From NCBI GenBank assembly GCA_029261675.1, contig JAJDBA010000145.1, forward strand, positions 1 through 12,911: 12,911 nucleotides of DNA. The letters run 5' to 3'. Source of the stretch: Nitrospinaceae bacterium. GTDB lineage: Bacteria > Nitrospinota > Nitrospinia > Nitrospinales > VA-1. Position numbers and translations under genes: made by a program. Shown piece after piece: positions 1-6,851 of the stretch; position 1 is the first letter of the stretch, and every line of letters begins with the position of its first letter. The notes beneath the pieces are model-generated. The model did no database searches and was not told the DNA's origin. It worked only from the letters and a program-made list of their open reading frames with translations.

Positions 1-2
1 TT

Positions 3-248
3 GTCGTTATGATTGGGTTTCTCGGGTTGATGGATTGGCGGGTGACGGTTATTTCTTCTAACTTCATTTCTATACTGCTCATCATCACTATGTCCCTGAT
101 CATCCATCTTATCGTGAGATATCAGGATTTAAACGATGGCAACCCCGGACAAAGCCAAAAGCAACTCGTAAAGCAAACGATAGGCTTCATGGCCCAGCCT
201 TGCTTTTACACTTCCATCACAACTGTTGTCGCTTTTTGCTCTCTTTAA
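3..248 (+). pseudogene. RND/MMPL-family exporter, 5' part, cut by an in-frame stop
   Basis: This is an internal piece of an RND-superfamily (MMPL-type) inner-membrane exporter. The frame is open to the left edge of the window, so the true start lies outside it. It holds two hydrophobic stretches (residues about 15-37 and 55-80 of the visible piece) joined by a polar loop containing VRYQDL, which matches the end of the first membrane-segment cluster of such pumps. The frame ends at TAA 246-248. Reading the same frame past the stop gives VSGIRPVIDFGW and then joins directly, without a frameshift, to the ORF starting at 288. The two pieces are therefore one gene broken by a single nonsense codon. 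TTA (Leu) to TAA would be a one-base change and Leu would fit the context. It could be a real mutation, a sequencing error or, less likely, read-through. Confidence 0.8.
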
Positions 249-287
249 GTCAGTGGTATTCGCCCCGTCATTGATTTTGGTTGGATA

Positions 288-1613
288 ATGACTCTTGGAA
301 TTTCCCTGGCCTTTATTTTGAATTTTATATTTTTCCCGGCAGCGCTTGTACTTTTTAGTCCCGAAGCACCCGGTTCAGGAAAAGACAGTACGCAAGGTTT
401 CACTTTGTCTATCGCGGCCTTTACCAATCGCCATCATAAGATTATTCTCTGGGGGGCCGTATTGCTGGCCGTGGTCAGTGCGATTGGCATTTCAAAACTG
501 GAAGTAGAAAACCGATTCATCGATCACTTCAAAAGTAATACTGAAATTTACAAAGGAATGGAAATCATCGACAGGCAATTGGGCGGCACCACTCCCTTGA
601 ACATTGTGATGAATCCGGACCAAAAGTACTTTGATTATCTTAAAGAAGTTGAGCAAAACAAAGATGAGGAGGAAGCTTTTGACGATCCGTTTGCAGATGA
701 AGGGGATAAAGCTGAAAAGAATTTCTGGTTCAACTCGAATATGTTAGATAGAGTCGAAAAAATTCACGATTATTTGGAAAGTCTGCCAGAAGTGGGGAAG
801 GTGCAATCGATATCAACATTGATTAAGGTTTTCACACAACTGGATAATGGCAGAAAACCCGATGACTATGATTTGGTTCTCATTCGAAAACTCATGCCTG
901 AAAACGTCAAAGACTCTTTGGTGAACCCCTATTTGTCGAAAGATGCCAACCAGATTCATATCAATATGAGATTGATCGAATCGGACCCCAACTTACGCCG
1001 CTCCGATCTTATCGAAAAAATCCGGCACCATCTGGTAGAAGAGTTAAAGTTTGACCCACAAACCATCCAATTCACCGGAATGGTTGTGCTGTACAACAAT
1101 ATGTTGCAAAGTCTTTACAAATCACAAATTCTTACTATCGGTGTGGTCTTTTTGGCTATCATGTTCATGTTCATGATTTTGTTCAAAAGTTTTTCTCTTG
1201 CGTTGATAGGAATCATTCCTAATCTTCTAGCGGCAGGAACCGTGCTGAGCCTCATGGGCTGGTTGGGTATTCCACTCGACATGATGACCATCACCATTGC
1301 GGCTATTACCGTAGGAATAGCGGTGGACGATACAATCCATTATATCCATCGCTTTCAAACAGAATTCAAGGTAGATCAAAATTATCTAGCAACGATGGAC
1401 CGCTGTCATGGAAGCATTGGCAAAGCCATGTACTACACTTCGGTGACCATAACTCTGGGGTTTTCTATTCTCGCTCTTTCCGAATTCATGCCCACTATCT
1501 ATTTCGGATTGTTGACCGGAGCAGCAATGGTAATCGCTCTGATAGGAGCCCTCACGCTGCTTCCTCTCCTTATAGTCGTCTTCCGCCCTCTACCCTCTAG
1601 CGAGGGAGGCTGA
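288..1613 (+). CDS. RND/MMPL-family exporter, C-terminal part (same gene as the 5' fragment)
   Basis: This is the C-terminal continuation of the exporter, 441 residues from the first ATG after the stop. It begins inside a transmembrane segment, followed by another near residues 50-68, a large periplasmic loop of roughly 200 residues (SKLEVENRFIDHFK onward) and a closing cluster of five hydrophobic segments from about residue 280 to the end. The cluster contains the GIAVDDTIH motif typical of the last RND membrane domain, with acidic residues of the kind used in proton relay. Family knowledge suggests export of a lipid or other hydrophobic substrate, but the substrate cannot be read from the sequence. 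ATG 288 has no convincing Shine-Dalgarno sequence and lies 39 nt after the stop, so it is probably not a natural start. The last codons, encoding LPSSEGG, lie in a short palindrome (CCCTC-TAGC-GAGGG, 1593-1606). Whether this half is expressed alone is unknown. Confidence 0.8.
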   Translation: MTLGISLAFILNFIFFPAALVLFSPEAPGSGKDSTQGFTLSIAAFTNRHHKIILWGAVLLAVVSAIGISKLEVENRFIDHFKSNTEIYKGMEIIDRQLGGTTPLNIVMNPDQKYFDYLKEVEQNKDEEEAFDDPFADEGDKAEKNFWFNSNMLDRVEKIHDYLESLPEVGKVQSISTLIKVFTQLDNGRKPDDYDLVLIRKLMPENVKDSLVNPYLSKDANQIHINMRLIESDPNLRRSDLIEKIRHHLVEELKFDPQTIQFTGMVVLYNNMLQSLYKSQILTIGVVFLAIMFMFMILFKSFSLALIGIIPNLLAAGTVLSLMGWLGIPLDMMTITIAAITVGIAVDDTIHYIHRFQTEFKVDQNYLATMDRCHGSIGKAMYYTSVTITLGFSILALSEFMPTIYFGLLTGAAMVIALIGALTLLPLLIVVFRPLPSSEGG

Positions 1614-1735
1614 TAGGTCAATACCCCAAAAGTTAAAAGCATCGTTCAGCCTTTACTATAGGTTCGCAAGGATTTCCTAAGGCTACTATCCAGAAGCTTG
1701 AGAGTATTTGAATCGCTATAAAAGGAATAGATCTA

Positions 1736-2731
1736 TCACTGGCACCGGTTACGGTGCCCGCGAGAGACAAATTGGAAGGGCAATACCTTACCGCCTTGAA
1801 GATTTAATTCGTCGATGATGAGTTGCTTTTTCCCAGGGGGGACGATGAAGGCCACACAACCGCCGCCGCCTGCACCACAGACCTTTGCTGCCAGTGCTCC
1901 CTTTTTCAGTGCGGAACGAATCAGTTTTTCCATTTGTGGAGTGGTTATAGCAGGAGCCAGTTGTTTGCGAGCTTTCCATTCTCTGGAAAAAATGGGGGCG
2001 ATGCCAGAAATACGACCCCTTTTTAATAGCTGATGCATTTCCAGAGCACAGTCTCGGATGGTGCTTAAATGACGGATCACTTTCTTATCCCCATCCAGAG
2101 CTTTTTTCGTGACCTCCCAGTTATTGATGCCGGAGTTTCTTGGTTTCCCCGTATAGCAAAGCACAAAATGTCGGGTGAGTTCTTTTGGTTTTATAGGAAG
2201 AGTTTCCGTATCGATGCCTAAAAACCCCGGGTTGACCGACCTCACCCCCCCATACATGGCGGGAAAATAATCCTGACTTCCCGCAGGAACACGGATCACC
2301 TGGGTTTCAATGTTTCTGGAAATCTCAATCATTTCCTGCTTGCTATATTTCTTACCTGTAAACCTGTTCAATGCACCATGCAAGGCGATATTTAAAGCAG
2401 ATGAACCCCCGATCCCCGAACCTTGAGGAGCTTGGCAATTCGTAGAAATTTCCAATCCCGATTTTGGAGCATAAAATTTCAGCATCCGAGTTATTAACTC
2501 AAGGGGATGATTTTCTGGTAGCGCTCTTAACGAAGAAAAGGAATCTTCTAAACTCAAATCGCAGGAGCGAAGAACGATACGTTTATCTTTTCGGGGTGCT
2601 ATCTCAACTGTGGCATACAAATCAATGGCTGCATTGAGGGTAGGGGCGTTACCAAAAAAAAGATGCAACGGCCAGATATCCAGAGTGCCTCCGGCTAAAT
2701 CAATGCGAGTGGGTGCGGAACTTTTTATCAA
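1736..2731 (-). CDS. GHMP-family kinase (sugar or heptose kinase-like)
   Basis: This is an ATP-dependent small-molecule kinase of the GHMP superfamily (galactokinase, homoserine, mevalonate and phosphomevalonate kinases). The 331-residue protein has all three family motifs: an N-terminal substrate motif (SAPTRIDLAGGTLDIWP, residues 5-21), the glycine/serine-rich ATP-binding loop (PQGSGIGGSSA, 102-112) and the C-terminal KVCGAGGGGCVAF motif (283-295). AGSQDYFPAMYGG (150-162) resembles the D-glycero-D-manno-heptose-7-phosphate kinase (HddA) and fucokinase branch, so a sugar is the likeliest substrate, but no specific one can be claimed. The start is TTG at 2731. The only other codons before the upstream stop are CGG GTA TCA GGC AAA CTT CTC, so there is no better start, and no strong Shine-Dalgarno sequence is visible. 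It follows the MlaC-like gene after 21 bp on the same strand, so the two are probably co-transcribed and translation may depend on the upstream gene. Confidence 0.85.
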   Translation of the reverse strand: MIKSSAPTRIDLAGGTLDIWPLHLFFGNAPTLNAAIDLYATVEIAPRKDKRIVLRSCDLSLEDSFSSLRALPENHPLELITRMLKFYAPKSGLEISTNCQAPQGSGIGGSSALNIALHGALNRFTGKKYSKQEMIEISRNIETQVIRVPAGSQDYFPAMYGGVRSVNPGFLGIDTETLPIKPKELTRHFVLCYTGKPRNSGINNWEVTKKALDGDKKVIRHLSTIRDCALEMHQLLKRGRISGIAPIFSREWKARKQLAPAITTPQMEKLIRSALKKGALAAKVCGAGGGGCVAFIVPPGKKQLIIDELNLQGGKVLPFQFVSRGHRNRCQ

Positions 2732-2752
2732 GAGAAGTTTGCCTGATACCCG

Positions 2753-3376
2753 TTAAAGATTTTCTGAATCTTTATTCTGATTTGCTTCCAAATCATTAAT
2801 CTTCTTGCTCAACTTGGAAACCAAAGCTCCGTAGGATTCGGTTTTAATGATTTTGCTGAACTGCGAGCGGTAATTCCGAATCAAGCTAACCTCTTCTATT
2901 ACAAAGTCATAAACCATCCACTTTCCTTCTTCATTGATTAGCTTGTAATCCACATCTATGGTGCCATCATTACGGACGATTTGGGTTTTAACCAGAGCAT
3001 AGTTTCCTTTGACCTGCTCACCCACATAATTGATCTTTTCATCCTGATAGTTTTCAATTTTACTGGCATAGGAATTCTCAAGAAGCCTTTTGAATAATCC
3101 TGTAAATTCTTCGCGTTCTTTATCAGTCCGTGACTTGTAGTTTTTTGCCAGAGAGCGCATGACCATCTGCTTATAATTGAATCGAAGACCTATTGTTTGC
3201 CGAAGCTTTTCTCTTCTCAGGATAGGGTCTTTCTTTAATTCTGGATCGGAGACTATCTCAAGAACCTTATCAATGGTCTGCTTCACGTCCGAGGTAATTC
3301 CTGATTCTGCAAACACTTCTCCCGCAAGACTAAACAGGAAAAAGAAAAGAATGCCCGGTAAAATTTTTCTTATCAT
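2753..3376 (-). CDS. MlaC/Ttg2D-like periplasmic phospholipid-binding protein
   Basis: This is a secreted protein of the MlaC/Ttg2D (toluene-tolerance) family. Known members carry phospholipids across the periplasm between the outer membrane and an MlaFEDB-type ABC transporter. The protein is 207 residues from ATG 3376, close to the usual size. It has a signal peptide (MIRKILPG, a hydrophobic stretch, probable cleavage after VFA) and typical family features: LGLRF-like sequence (GLRFNYKQMVMRSLAKNYKS), an EREEFTGLFKRLLENSYASKIENY helix and the VDYKLINEEGKWMVYDFVIEEVSLIRNYRSQF region. An in-frame TTG lies at 3388, but TGAGG precedes ATG 3376 at a 6-nt spacing, so I prefer the ATG. The other mla genes are not in this window, so the transport partner is unknown; an RND exporter lies convergently downstream. 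The GHMP kinase follows in the same unit. Confidence 0.88.
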   Translation of the reverse strand: MIRKILPGILFFFLFSLAGEVFAESGITSDVKQTIDKVLEIVSDPELKKDPILRREKLRQTIGLRFNYKQMVMRSLAKNYKSRTDKEREEFTGLFKRLLENSYASKIENYQDEKINYVGEQVKGNYALVKTQIVRNDGTIDVDYKLINEEGKWMVYDFVIEEVSLIRNYRSQFSKIIKTESYGALVSKLSKKINDLEANQNKDSENL

Positions 3377-3641
3377 CACAAACCTCAAAAGTTGAATTCA
3401 TTGTCTTTAACTTCGCAACTTTATCAAATATGCTCCATGCAATCAAGCATCGTGAATGAGCCATTGCTTCACTATTTAACTCAATAAATAAGCCCTATTT
3501 TATCGTGAGATCACCAATCTGTTTCTCACATTGGCGTCTATTTAAACCGTTAAGAAATACAAGCGGAATGCAAATTTTTGGACTGCTTTGCAGTTTCGCT
3601 CGTTTGTGGCAAATTCTAGGATTTTGCCAAGAAGCTATAAA

Positions 3642-3660
3642 TTTAAACAAATTGTTTAAA
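3642..3660. promoter_or_regulatory. Perfect 19-bp palindrome upstream of the -35 box
   Basis: TTTAAACAA-A-TTGTTTAAA is a perfect inverted repeat with 9-bp arms and one central base. It ends three bases before the TTGACA box of the lipoprotein-operon promoter and is centred about 48 bp upstream of the predicted transcription start. That position suits an activator site or an UP-element-like contact for the RNA polymerase alpha subunit. The arms are purely A/T apart from one C/G pair each, so an AT-rich UP element is the plain alternative. No regulator for it is encoded next door. Confidence 0.5.
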
Positions 3661-3663
3661 ATA

Positions 3664-3692
3664 TTGACAAATTTCAGGCGATTTCATATAGT
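3664..3692 (+). promoter_or_regulatory. Sigma70-type promoter of the lipoprotein operon
   Basis: The -35 box TTGACA (3664-3669) is a perfect consensus match. A 17-bp spacer separates it from the -10 box TATAGT (3687-3692), which matches in five of six positions. Transcription should start near 3699, giving a leader of about 60 nt before the GTG start at 3758. This is the best promoter match in the window and predicts strong, largely constitutive expression unless the flanking palindrome is bound. Confidence 0.75.
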
Positions 3693-3705
3693 AGATACAT
3701 CCCTA

Positions 3706-3726
3706 AATTTGGAAAAAGTCCAAATT
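3706..3726 (+). promoter_or_regulatory. Hairpin in the 5' leader of the lipoprotein operon
   Basis: AATTTGGA (3706-3713) and TCCAAATT (3719-3726) form a perfect 8-bp stem with a 5-nt loop, beginning only a few bases after the predicted transcription start. It has no following U-tract, so it is not a terminator. It could protect the mRNA 5' end or, as DNA, be an operator covering the start site. The sequence cannot tell these apart. Confidence 0.45.
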
Positions 3727-3757
3727 ATTCAATATTTTATATCAAGGCCTGTCTGCT

Positions 3758-4717
3758 GTGAGACAAAACTTGTTGTTACGAAAAGTATTCATTTTTATTG
3801 TCCTAATGAGCGGCATCCTGGGAGGCTGCGGGACAGTTGATCTGAAAGTTCGTAAAAATCTCGATCACCCCAATATACACCCCAAGACAGTAGCGATATT
3901 GCCTTTCACGCTTGCAGACTCTGCTCCGGAAGGCGTCCCTGTTCATAATTTGTTTCGAGAATGCTTCTTTAACTATTTTAGTTATCTAGGCTATGTAGAT
4001 ATCCCTTTGGAAACCGTAGACGCAAAACTACAAGCAGCTGGGATGAGAAAGTTTAAAAAAGTACTTGAGCTCAGCCCAGAAAGATTAAGAGATATCCTGG
4101 GTGTGGATGCGGTGATCAAAGGTCAGGTGTTAGATACCAGTAATTTCACAGGTGGCATTCACGCCGAGACCTCGATTAAGGCAAAAATCATAATGCTCGA
4201 TTTGAGAACCGGGGAAACCCTTTGGGAAACAGAGCATACCGAGAGCACCTATTCAGGAATCCTTTCTCCTACTGTTGTTGAAATTATTCAGGATCAAATG
4301 GAGAATGTGAACGTCCATCAGGTGCTATATAAAACTGCCAAAATGTTTTCTGTCAGTATGTTGAAAGAGATTCCTGACCCAGCCGGAGCCTGGCAGGAGA
4401 AAATTAGATTACCTCAAATCACAAATATAGAAACCAATTTAAAACCCAACCAAAAGCTCCACGCTAATGATCAAATATATGTGAACCTTAAAGGTGATCC
4501 GGGTTTAAAAGGTTCATTTGGAATTGGCAGTTGGAAGTCGAATATCCCGCTCAAAGAAATTGTCCCCGGTATGTATTCCGGTAGCTACACCGTGCAGGAA
4601 AAAGATGAAATCTCGAGTGGTCTAATAATCGGGACTTTAAAAAACTCACAGGGGCTGGCAGGTAAAAGGTTTTATAAAAGTGGAATGGCTCAAATGGAAA
4701 AATCATCTGATTTATGA
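3758..4717 (+). CDS. DUF799/GNA1162-like lipoprotein with C-terminal beta domain
   Basis: This is a predicted outer-membrane-directed lipoprotein of 319 residues. The signal is a charged N-terminus, a hydrophobic core and the lipobox LGGC with lipidated Cys24, followed by Gly, which is not an inner-membrane retention signal. Residues about 44-205 resemble the DUF799/GNA1162 (CsgG/TolB-N-like) fold: VAILPF strand, LGVDAVIKGQV (114-124) and MLDLRTGETLWETEHTE (146-162). Residues about 225-300 look like a separate beta-sandwich domain with a GSFGIG...IPLKEIVPGMYSGSYTV pattern. The start is GTG 3758, with AAGG 11 nt upstream; TTG 3770 is an alternative. Its stop overlaps the next gene by ATGA, so the two are translationally coupled. 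The two proteins share their central motifs at almost the same residue positions and are paralogs. A structural role in an envelope complex is inference. Confidence 0.78.
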   Translation: MRQNLLLRKVFIFIVLMSGILGGCGTVDLKVRKNLDHPNIHPKTVAILPFTLADSAPEGVPVHNLFRECFFNYFSYLGYVDIPLETVDAKLQAAGMRKFKKVLELSPERLRDILGVDAVIKGQVLDTSNFTGGIHAETSIKAKIIMLDLRTGETLWETEHTESTYSGILSPTVVEIIQDQMENVNVHQVLYKTAKMFSVSMLKEIPDPAGAWQEKIRLPQITNIETNLKPNQKLHANDQIYVNLKGDPGLKGSFGIGSWKSNIPLKEIVPGMYSGSYTVQEKDEISSGLIIGTLKNSQGLAGKRFYKSGMAQMEKSSDL

Positions 4718-5997
4718 AAAATAAGCAATACAATATTTTTTGGAAAGGGTTGTTGATGGGATTCCTAGCTCTGTCGGTTTCCGCCTGCGCTAGCGATTTG
4801 CAGACAAAGGTTGCAGGCAACCTGATGGCTCTTTCCAAAAATCAGACCGTTGCTATTCTTCCTATCGAGACAAGCGATGTGGGGCAAAAAGAAATGGCCG
4901 AAATGTTTCGTCTCGGCTTGTATGCCAATCTCAAACAATCCAAATTCCAGTTGCTGGAGCGCTATGTCGTTGATGGACTATTGAAACAAAACAAACTGAC
5001 AGATCCGTCAAACTTTTTAACAATCAACCCCATGCAGTTTGGAGAAATTTTGGGGGTAGATGCTATTGTTTTCAGTCGCATCAATAAAGTCGAGCGATCC
5101 TACTTAGTCGTACACTCCTCTATAGAATTGAGCGTCTCCGTGCAAATGGTAGATACAAGGAGCGGGGAGATTCTTTGGCGGGCAGAGCAGACCGAACAAG
5201 ACTTCTCGGGAATAGGAAAAATTCCAACGGGAATCACAACCGCGATCCTCGCACCGATTCAGTTCGTTACCAATAAGTTTAACCTTCGCCGCATGACTTC
5301 CAATATGGTGGACAAGCTGACCTTGCTGATAAAACGCCCCAGCAAAGCCAATAAGGAAAGCCAGTTCGAAGAACCCGTGATCGCACAAAATGCCACCAAC
5401 GATTTGAAAAAAATTGATGAACTGCAACAACTCAAATCCGAATGGCAACAAGCTTTGGTTCTGGATGAAGAATCAGAATTATCTGATTTTGGCACGGAAG
5501 CACCTAAGGTTGCAGCCATACCTGCAAGCCTTCCAGTCGAGCAAAATGTAAATGCACCCATCAACGAAACCAAGGGAGTGGAATCTGAAATGAGTCCTCT
5601 GCCCGGAAAAAATAAAATTAAGGGTTCTCCGGTAGAACCTATTCCAATGAATTCCTTGCGCGCTACAATTGCTGAACCCGAAATAGTAATAGAATATAAA
5701 AAGAAAGAAACCCCGCCAGCAACCCAATCAAACTCTGTGATCAAACAGTCTCCGCCTAAAAAACCATTGCTATACACTATTCAGGTGGGAGCCTATAAAA
5801 CCATGGCCTACGCAAAGAAGCTGGAAAAATCTCTGAAGAAAAAAGGTTATGATGCCTTTATCACCCGTAACGCAAATAAAATCTATCGCGTTCAGGTGGA
5901 CCGGTTTAACAGCAAAGAAAAGGCTATCAAACTTGCCCACCGAATCCAAACCAAAGAGAAATTAAGAAACTTCGTGACCCGCTTTTCCGGTGTTTGA
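4714..5997 (+). CDS. DUF799/GNA1162-like lipoprotein with C-terminal SPOR domain
   Basis: This 427-residue lipoprotein has a signal peptide ending in VSAC (lipidated Cys25), followed by Ala, which again fits outer-membrane sorting. Residues about 45-190 carry the same fold as the preceding protein, with VAILPI, LGVDAIVFSRI (113-123) and QMVDTRSGEILWRAEQTE (144-161). Residues about 200-345 are a Pro/Lys/Glu/Ser-rich, probably extended linker able to span periplasm. Residues about 352-427 are a SPOR domain (YTIQVGAYK..., then IYRVQVDRF and a closing strand), the family that binds glycan strands stripped of stem peptides, usually at the division septum. Tethering the outer membrane to septal peptidoglycan is thus a reasonable inference. 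The ATG overlaps the upstream stop in ATGA. The gene ends convergently 34 bp before the dehydrogenase gene; no terminator hairpin is visible in that gap. Confidence 0.85.
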   Translation: MKNKQYNIFWKGLLMGFLALSVSACASDLQTKVAGNLMALSKNQTVAILPIETSDVGQKEMAEMFRLGLYANLKQSKFQLLERYVVDGLLKQNKLTDPSNFLTINPMQFGEILGVDAIVFSRINKVERSYLVVHSSIELSVSVQMVDTRSGEILWRAEQTEQDFSGIGKIPTGITTAILAPIQFVTNKFNLRRMTSNMVDKLTLLIKRPSKANKESQFEEPVIAQNATNDLKKIDELQQLKSEWQQALVLDEESELSDFGTEAPKVAAIPASLPVEQNVNAPINETKGVESEMSPLPGKNKIKGSPVEPIPMNSLRATIAEPEIVIEYKKKETPPATQSNSVIKQSPPKKPLLYTIQVGAYKTMAYAKKLEKSLKKKGYDAFITRNANKIYRVQVDRFNSKEKAIKLAHRIQTKEKLRNFVTRFSGV

Positions 5998-6031
5998 AGT
6001 AAATTAATTTCAAAAACTTAAAACACAATCT

Positions 6032-6790
6032 TTAGGAAATACTTTCCGGTAGCATCTCTGCAAATTGTTTAGCATAACCAAAAGGCTTGTCTTTGTATTC
6101 CTTCTCAAATTGGACAGCAAAGGGGTCAATGAAAATATCTTCAGTTCCTTTTTCCATCGCTTCAAATGTCCCCTGTGCAATTTCGGAGGGAGGTGCCTTC
6201 TCCATAGGTACCCCTGCGGCCATGTCCGTATCTATAGGGCCTGGGTAAACACCAAACACCTGTGTTTCTTGTTCAGTCAGTTCTGCGCGAACCCCTTGAG
6301 TAAGAGAATAAAGGGCTGCTTTGGATGCAGAGTAAGAGCCCAGCATTGGGAAATTGACCAGACTGGCGATCGAGAGAATATTAACAATGGCCCCGCCTCC
6401 ATTATTTTTCAAGACAGGAGAAAAGGCTCGAACCATCGACAAAGTTCCAAAATAATTAACTTCCATTTCTTGTCGAGCAGCCTCCAGATTTTCTGCACTG
6501 ATTAATCCTTGGTAGATTGCTACACCGGCATTGTTTATTAGCAAATCTACATCCGATGCTAAATCGGCGGATCGCTTGGCTTGTTCTTCGTTGGTTACAT
6601 CAAGAGTTATCAGTTCAACCGTCCCCTTGTGCTCATTTGCAAATCCTGAATGATCTCTTTTATATACTTCAGTATCACGCATTGCCGCGTACACCTTTTT
6701 TGCACCTTTTTGAATCAAGGCTTCAATATAAGCTTTTCCAATTCCCCTGTTAGAACCTGTCACCAGTGCAACTGAATCTTTAATGTTCAT
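6032..6790 (-). CDS. Short-chain dehydrogenase/reductase (SDR)
   Basis: This is a classical SDR oxidoreductase of 252 residues using NAD(P)H. The Rossmann motif TGSNRGIG is at 11-18, the cofactor-adenine Asp64 lies in LDV, NNAG is at 86-89, the catalytic Ser140, Tyr153 and Lys157 are present (YSASK), and the PGP motif is at 183-185. All catalytic residues are intact. The substrate is not evident. GAGGG five bases before the ATG (GAGGGAAACAATG) supports the start. It lies 61 bp downstream of the TetR gene on the same strand, and the gap contains a perfect palindrome matching the one in front of tetR, so it is very probably the repressor's target, induced by a ligand that the SDR may help to remove. 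Confidence 0.88.
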   Translation of the reverse strand: MNIKDSVALVTGSNRGIGKAYIEALIQKGAKKVYAAMRDTEVYKRDHSGFANEHKGTVELITLDVTNEEQAKRSADLASDVDLLINNAGVAIYQGLISAENLEAARQEMEVNYFGTLSMVRAFSPVLKNNGGGAIVNILSIASLVNFPMLGSYSASKAALYSLTQGVRAELTEQETQVFGVYPGPIDTDMAAGVPMEKAPPSEIAQGTFEAMEKGTEDIFIDPFAVQFEKEYKDKPFGYAKQFAEMLPESIS

Positions 6791-6817
6791 TGTTTCCCTC
6801 TTTCAGTTTGTATTATG

Positions 6818-6833
6818 TTAGTTAGATAACTAA
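6818..6833. promoter_or_regulatory. Palindromic TetR operator in front of the SDR gene
   Basis: TTAGTTA-GA-TAACTAA is a perfect inverted repeat with 7-bp arms. It lies 28 bp before the SDR start codon and matches the site in front of tetR in 13 of 16 positions. The shared sequence and the adjacent TetR-family gene make it a likely operator. Next to it, at 6841-6856 beside the tetR stop codon, there is a second, smaller dyad (TGTAAA-TTTT-TTTACA) of unknown role. Confidence 0.65.
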
Positions 6834-6851
6834 ATATCCGTGTAAATTTTT

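Larger units (their letters stand above)
3377..3757. other. Divergent intergenic region rich in inverted repeats
   Basis: This AT-rich stretch of 381 bp separates the MlaC-like gene (leftward) from the lipoprotein operon (rightward). Besides the promoter and the two palindromes listed separately, it contains ACTGC-TTT-GCAGT (3582-3594), TGGCAAA-N9-TTTGCCA (3607-3629) and an interleaved pair GTGAGA/TCTCAC and CCAAT/ATTGG between 3505 and 3534. An open frame at 3505-3840 runs through it but has no family resemblance or ribosome binding site and overlaps the lipoprotein gene, so I do not regard it as a gene. For the leftward gene only a poor promoter match is visible (TTGATT-N17-TAAAGT on the minus strand, around 3418-3446). 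Confidence 0.6.

Noticed and set aside
1648..1684. AGCCTT...AAGGCT inverted repeat between the RND and kinase genes, as a terminator
   Set aside because: The stem is 6 bp with a 25-nt loop and no adjacent T-tract on either strand, so it does not look like a rho-independent terminator.
3418..3446. TTGATT-N17-TAAAGT as the promoter of the MlaC-like gene on the minus strand
   Set aside because: Only four of six bases match in each box; such matches are common in AT-rich sequence.
3505..3534. Interleaved GTGAGA/TCTCAC and CCAAT/ATTGG dyads as an operator
   Set aside because: The arms are short (5-6 bp) with wide spacing and lie far from any clear promoter, so chance is a sufficient explanation.
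3505..3840. 111-residue open frame on the plus strand upstream of the lipoprotein operon
   Set aside because: It runs through the promoter and leader, has no ribosome binding site or family resemblance, and overlaps the lipoprotein gene in another frame.
5104..5777. Long minus-strand open frames (up to 172 codons) inside the SPOR lipoprotein gene
   Set aside because: They are antisense to a well-supported protein, have low-complexity Ser/Phe-rich translations and no start signals.
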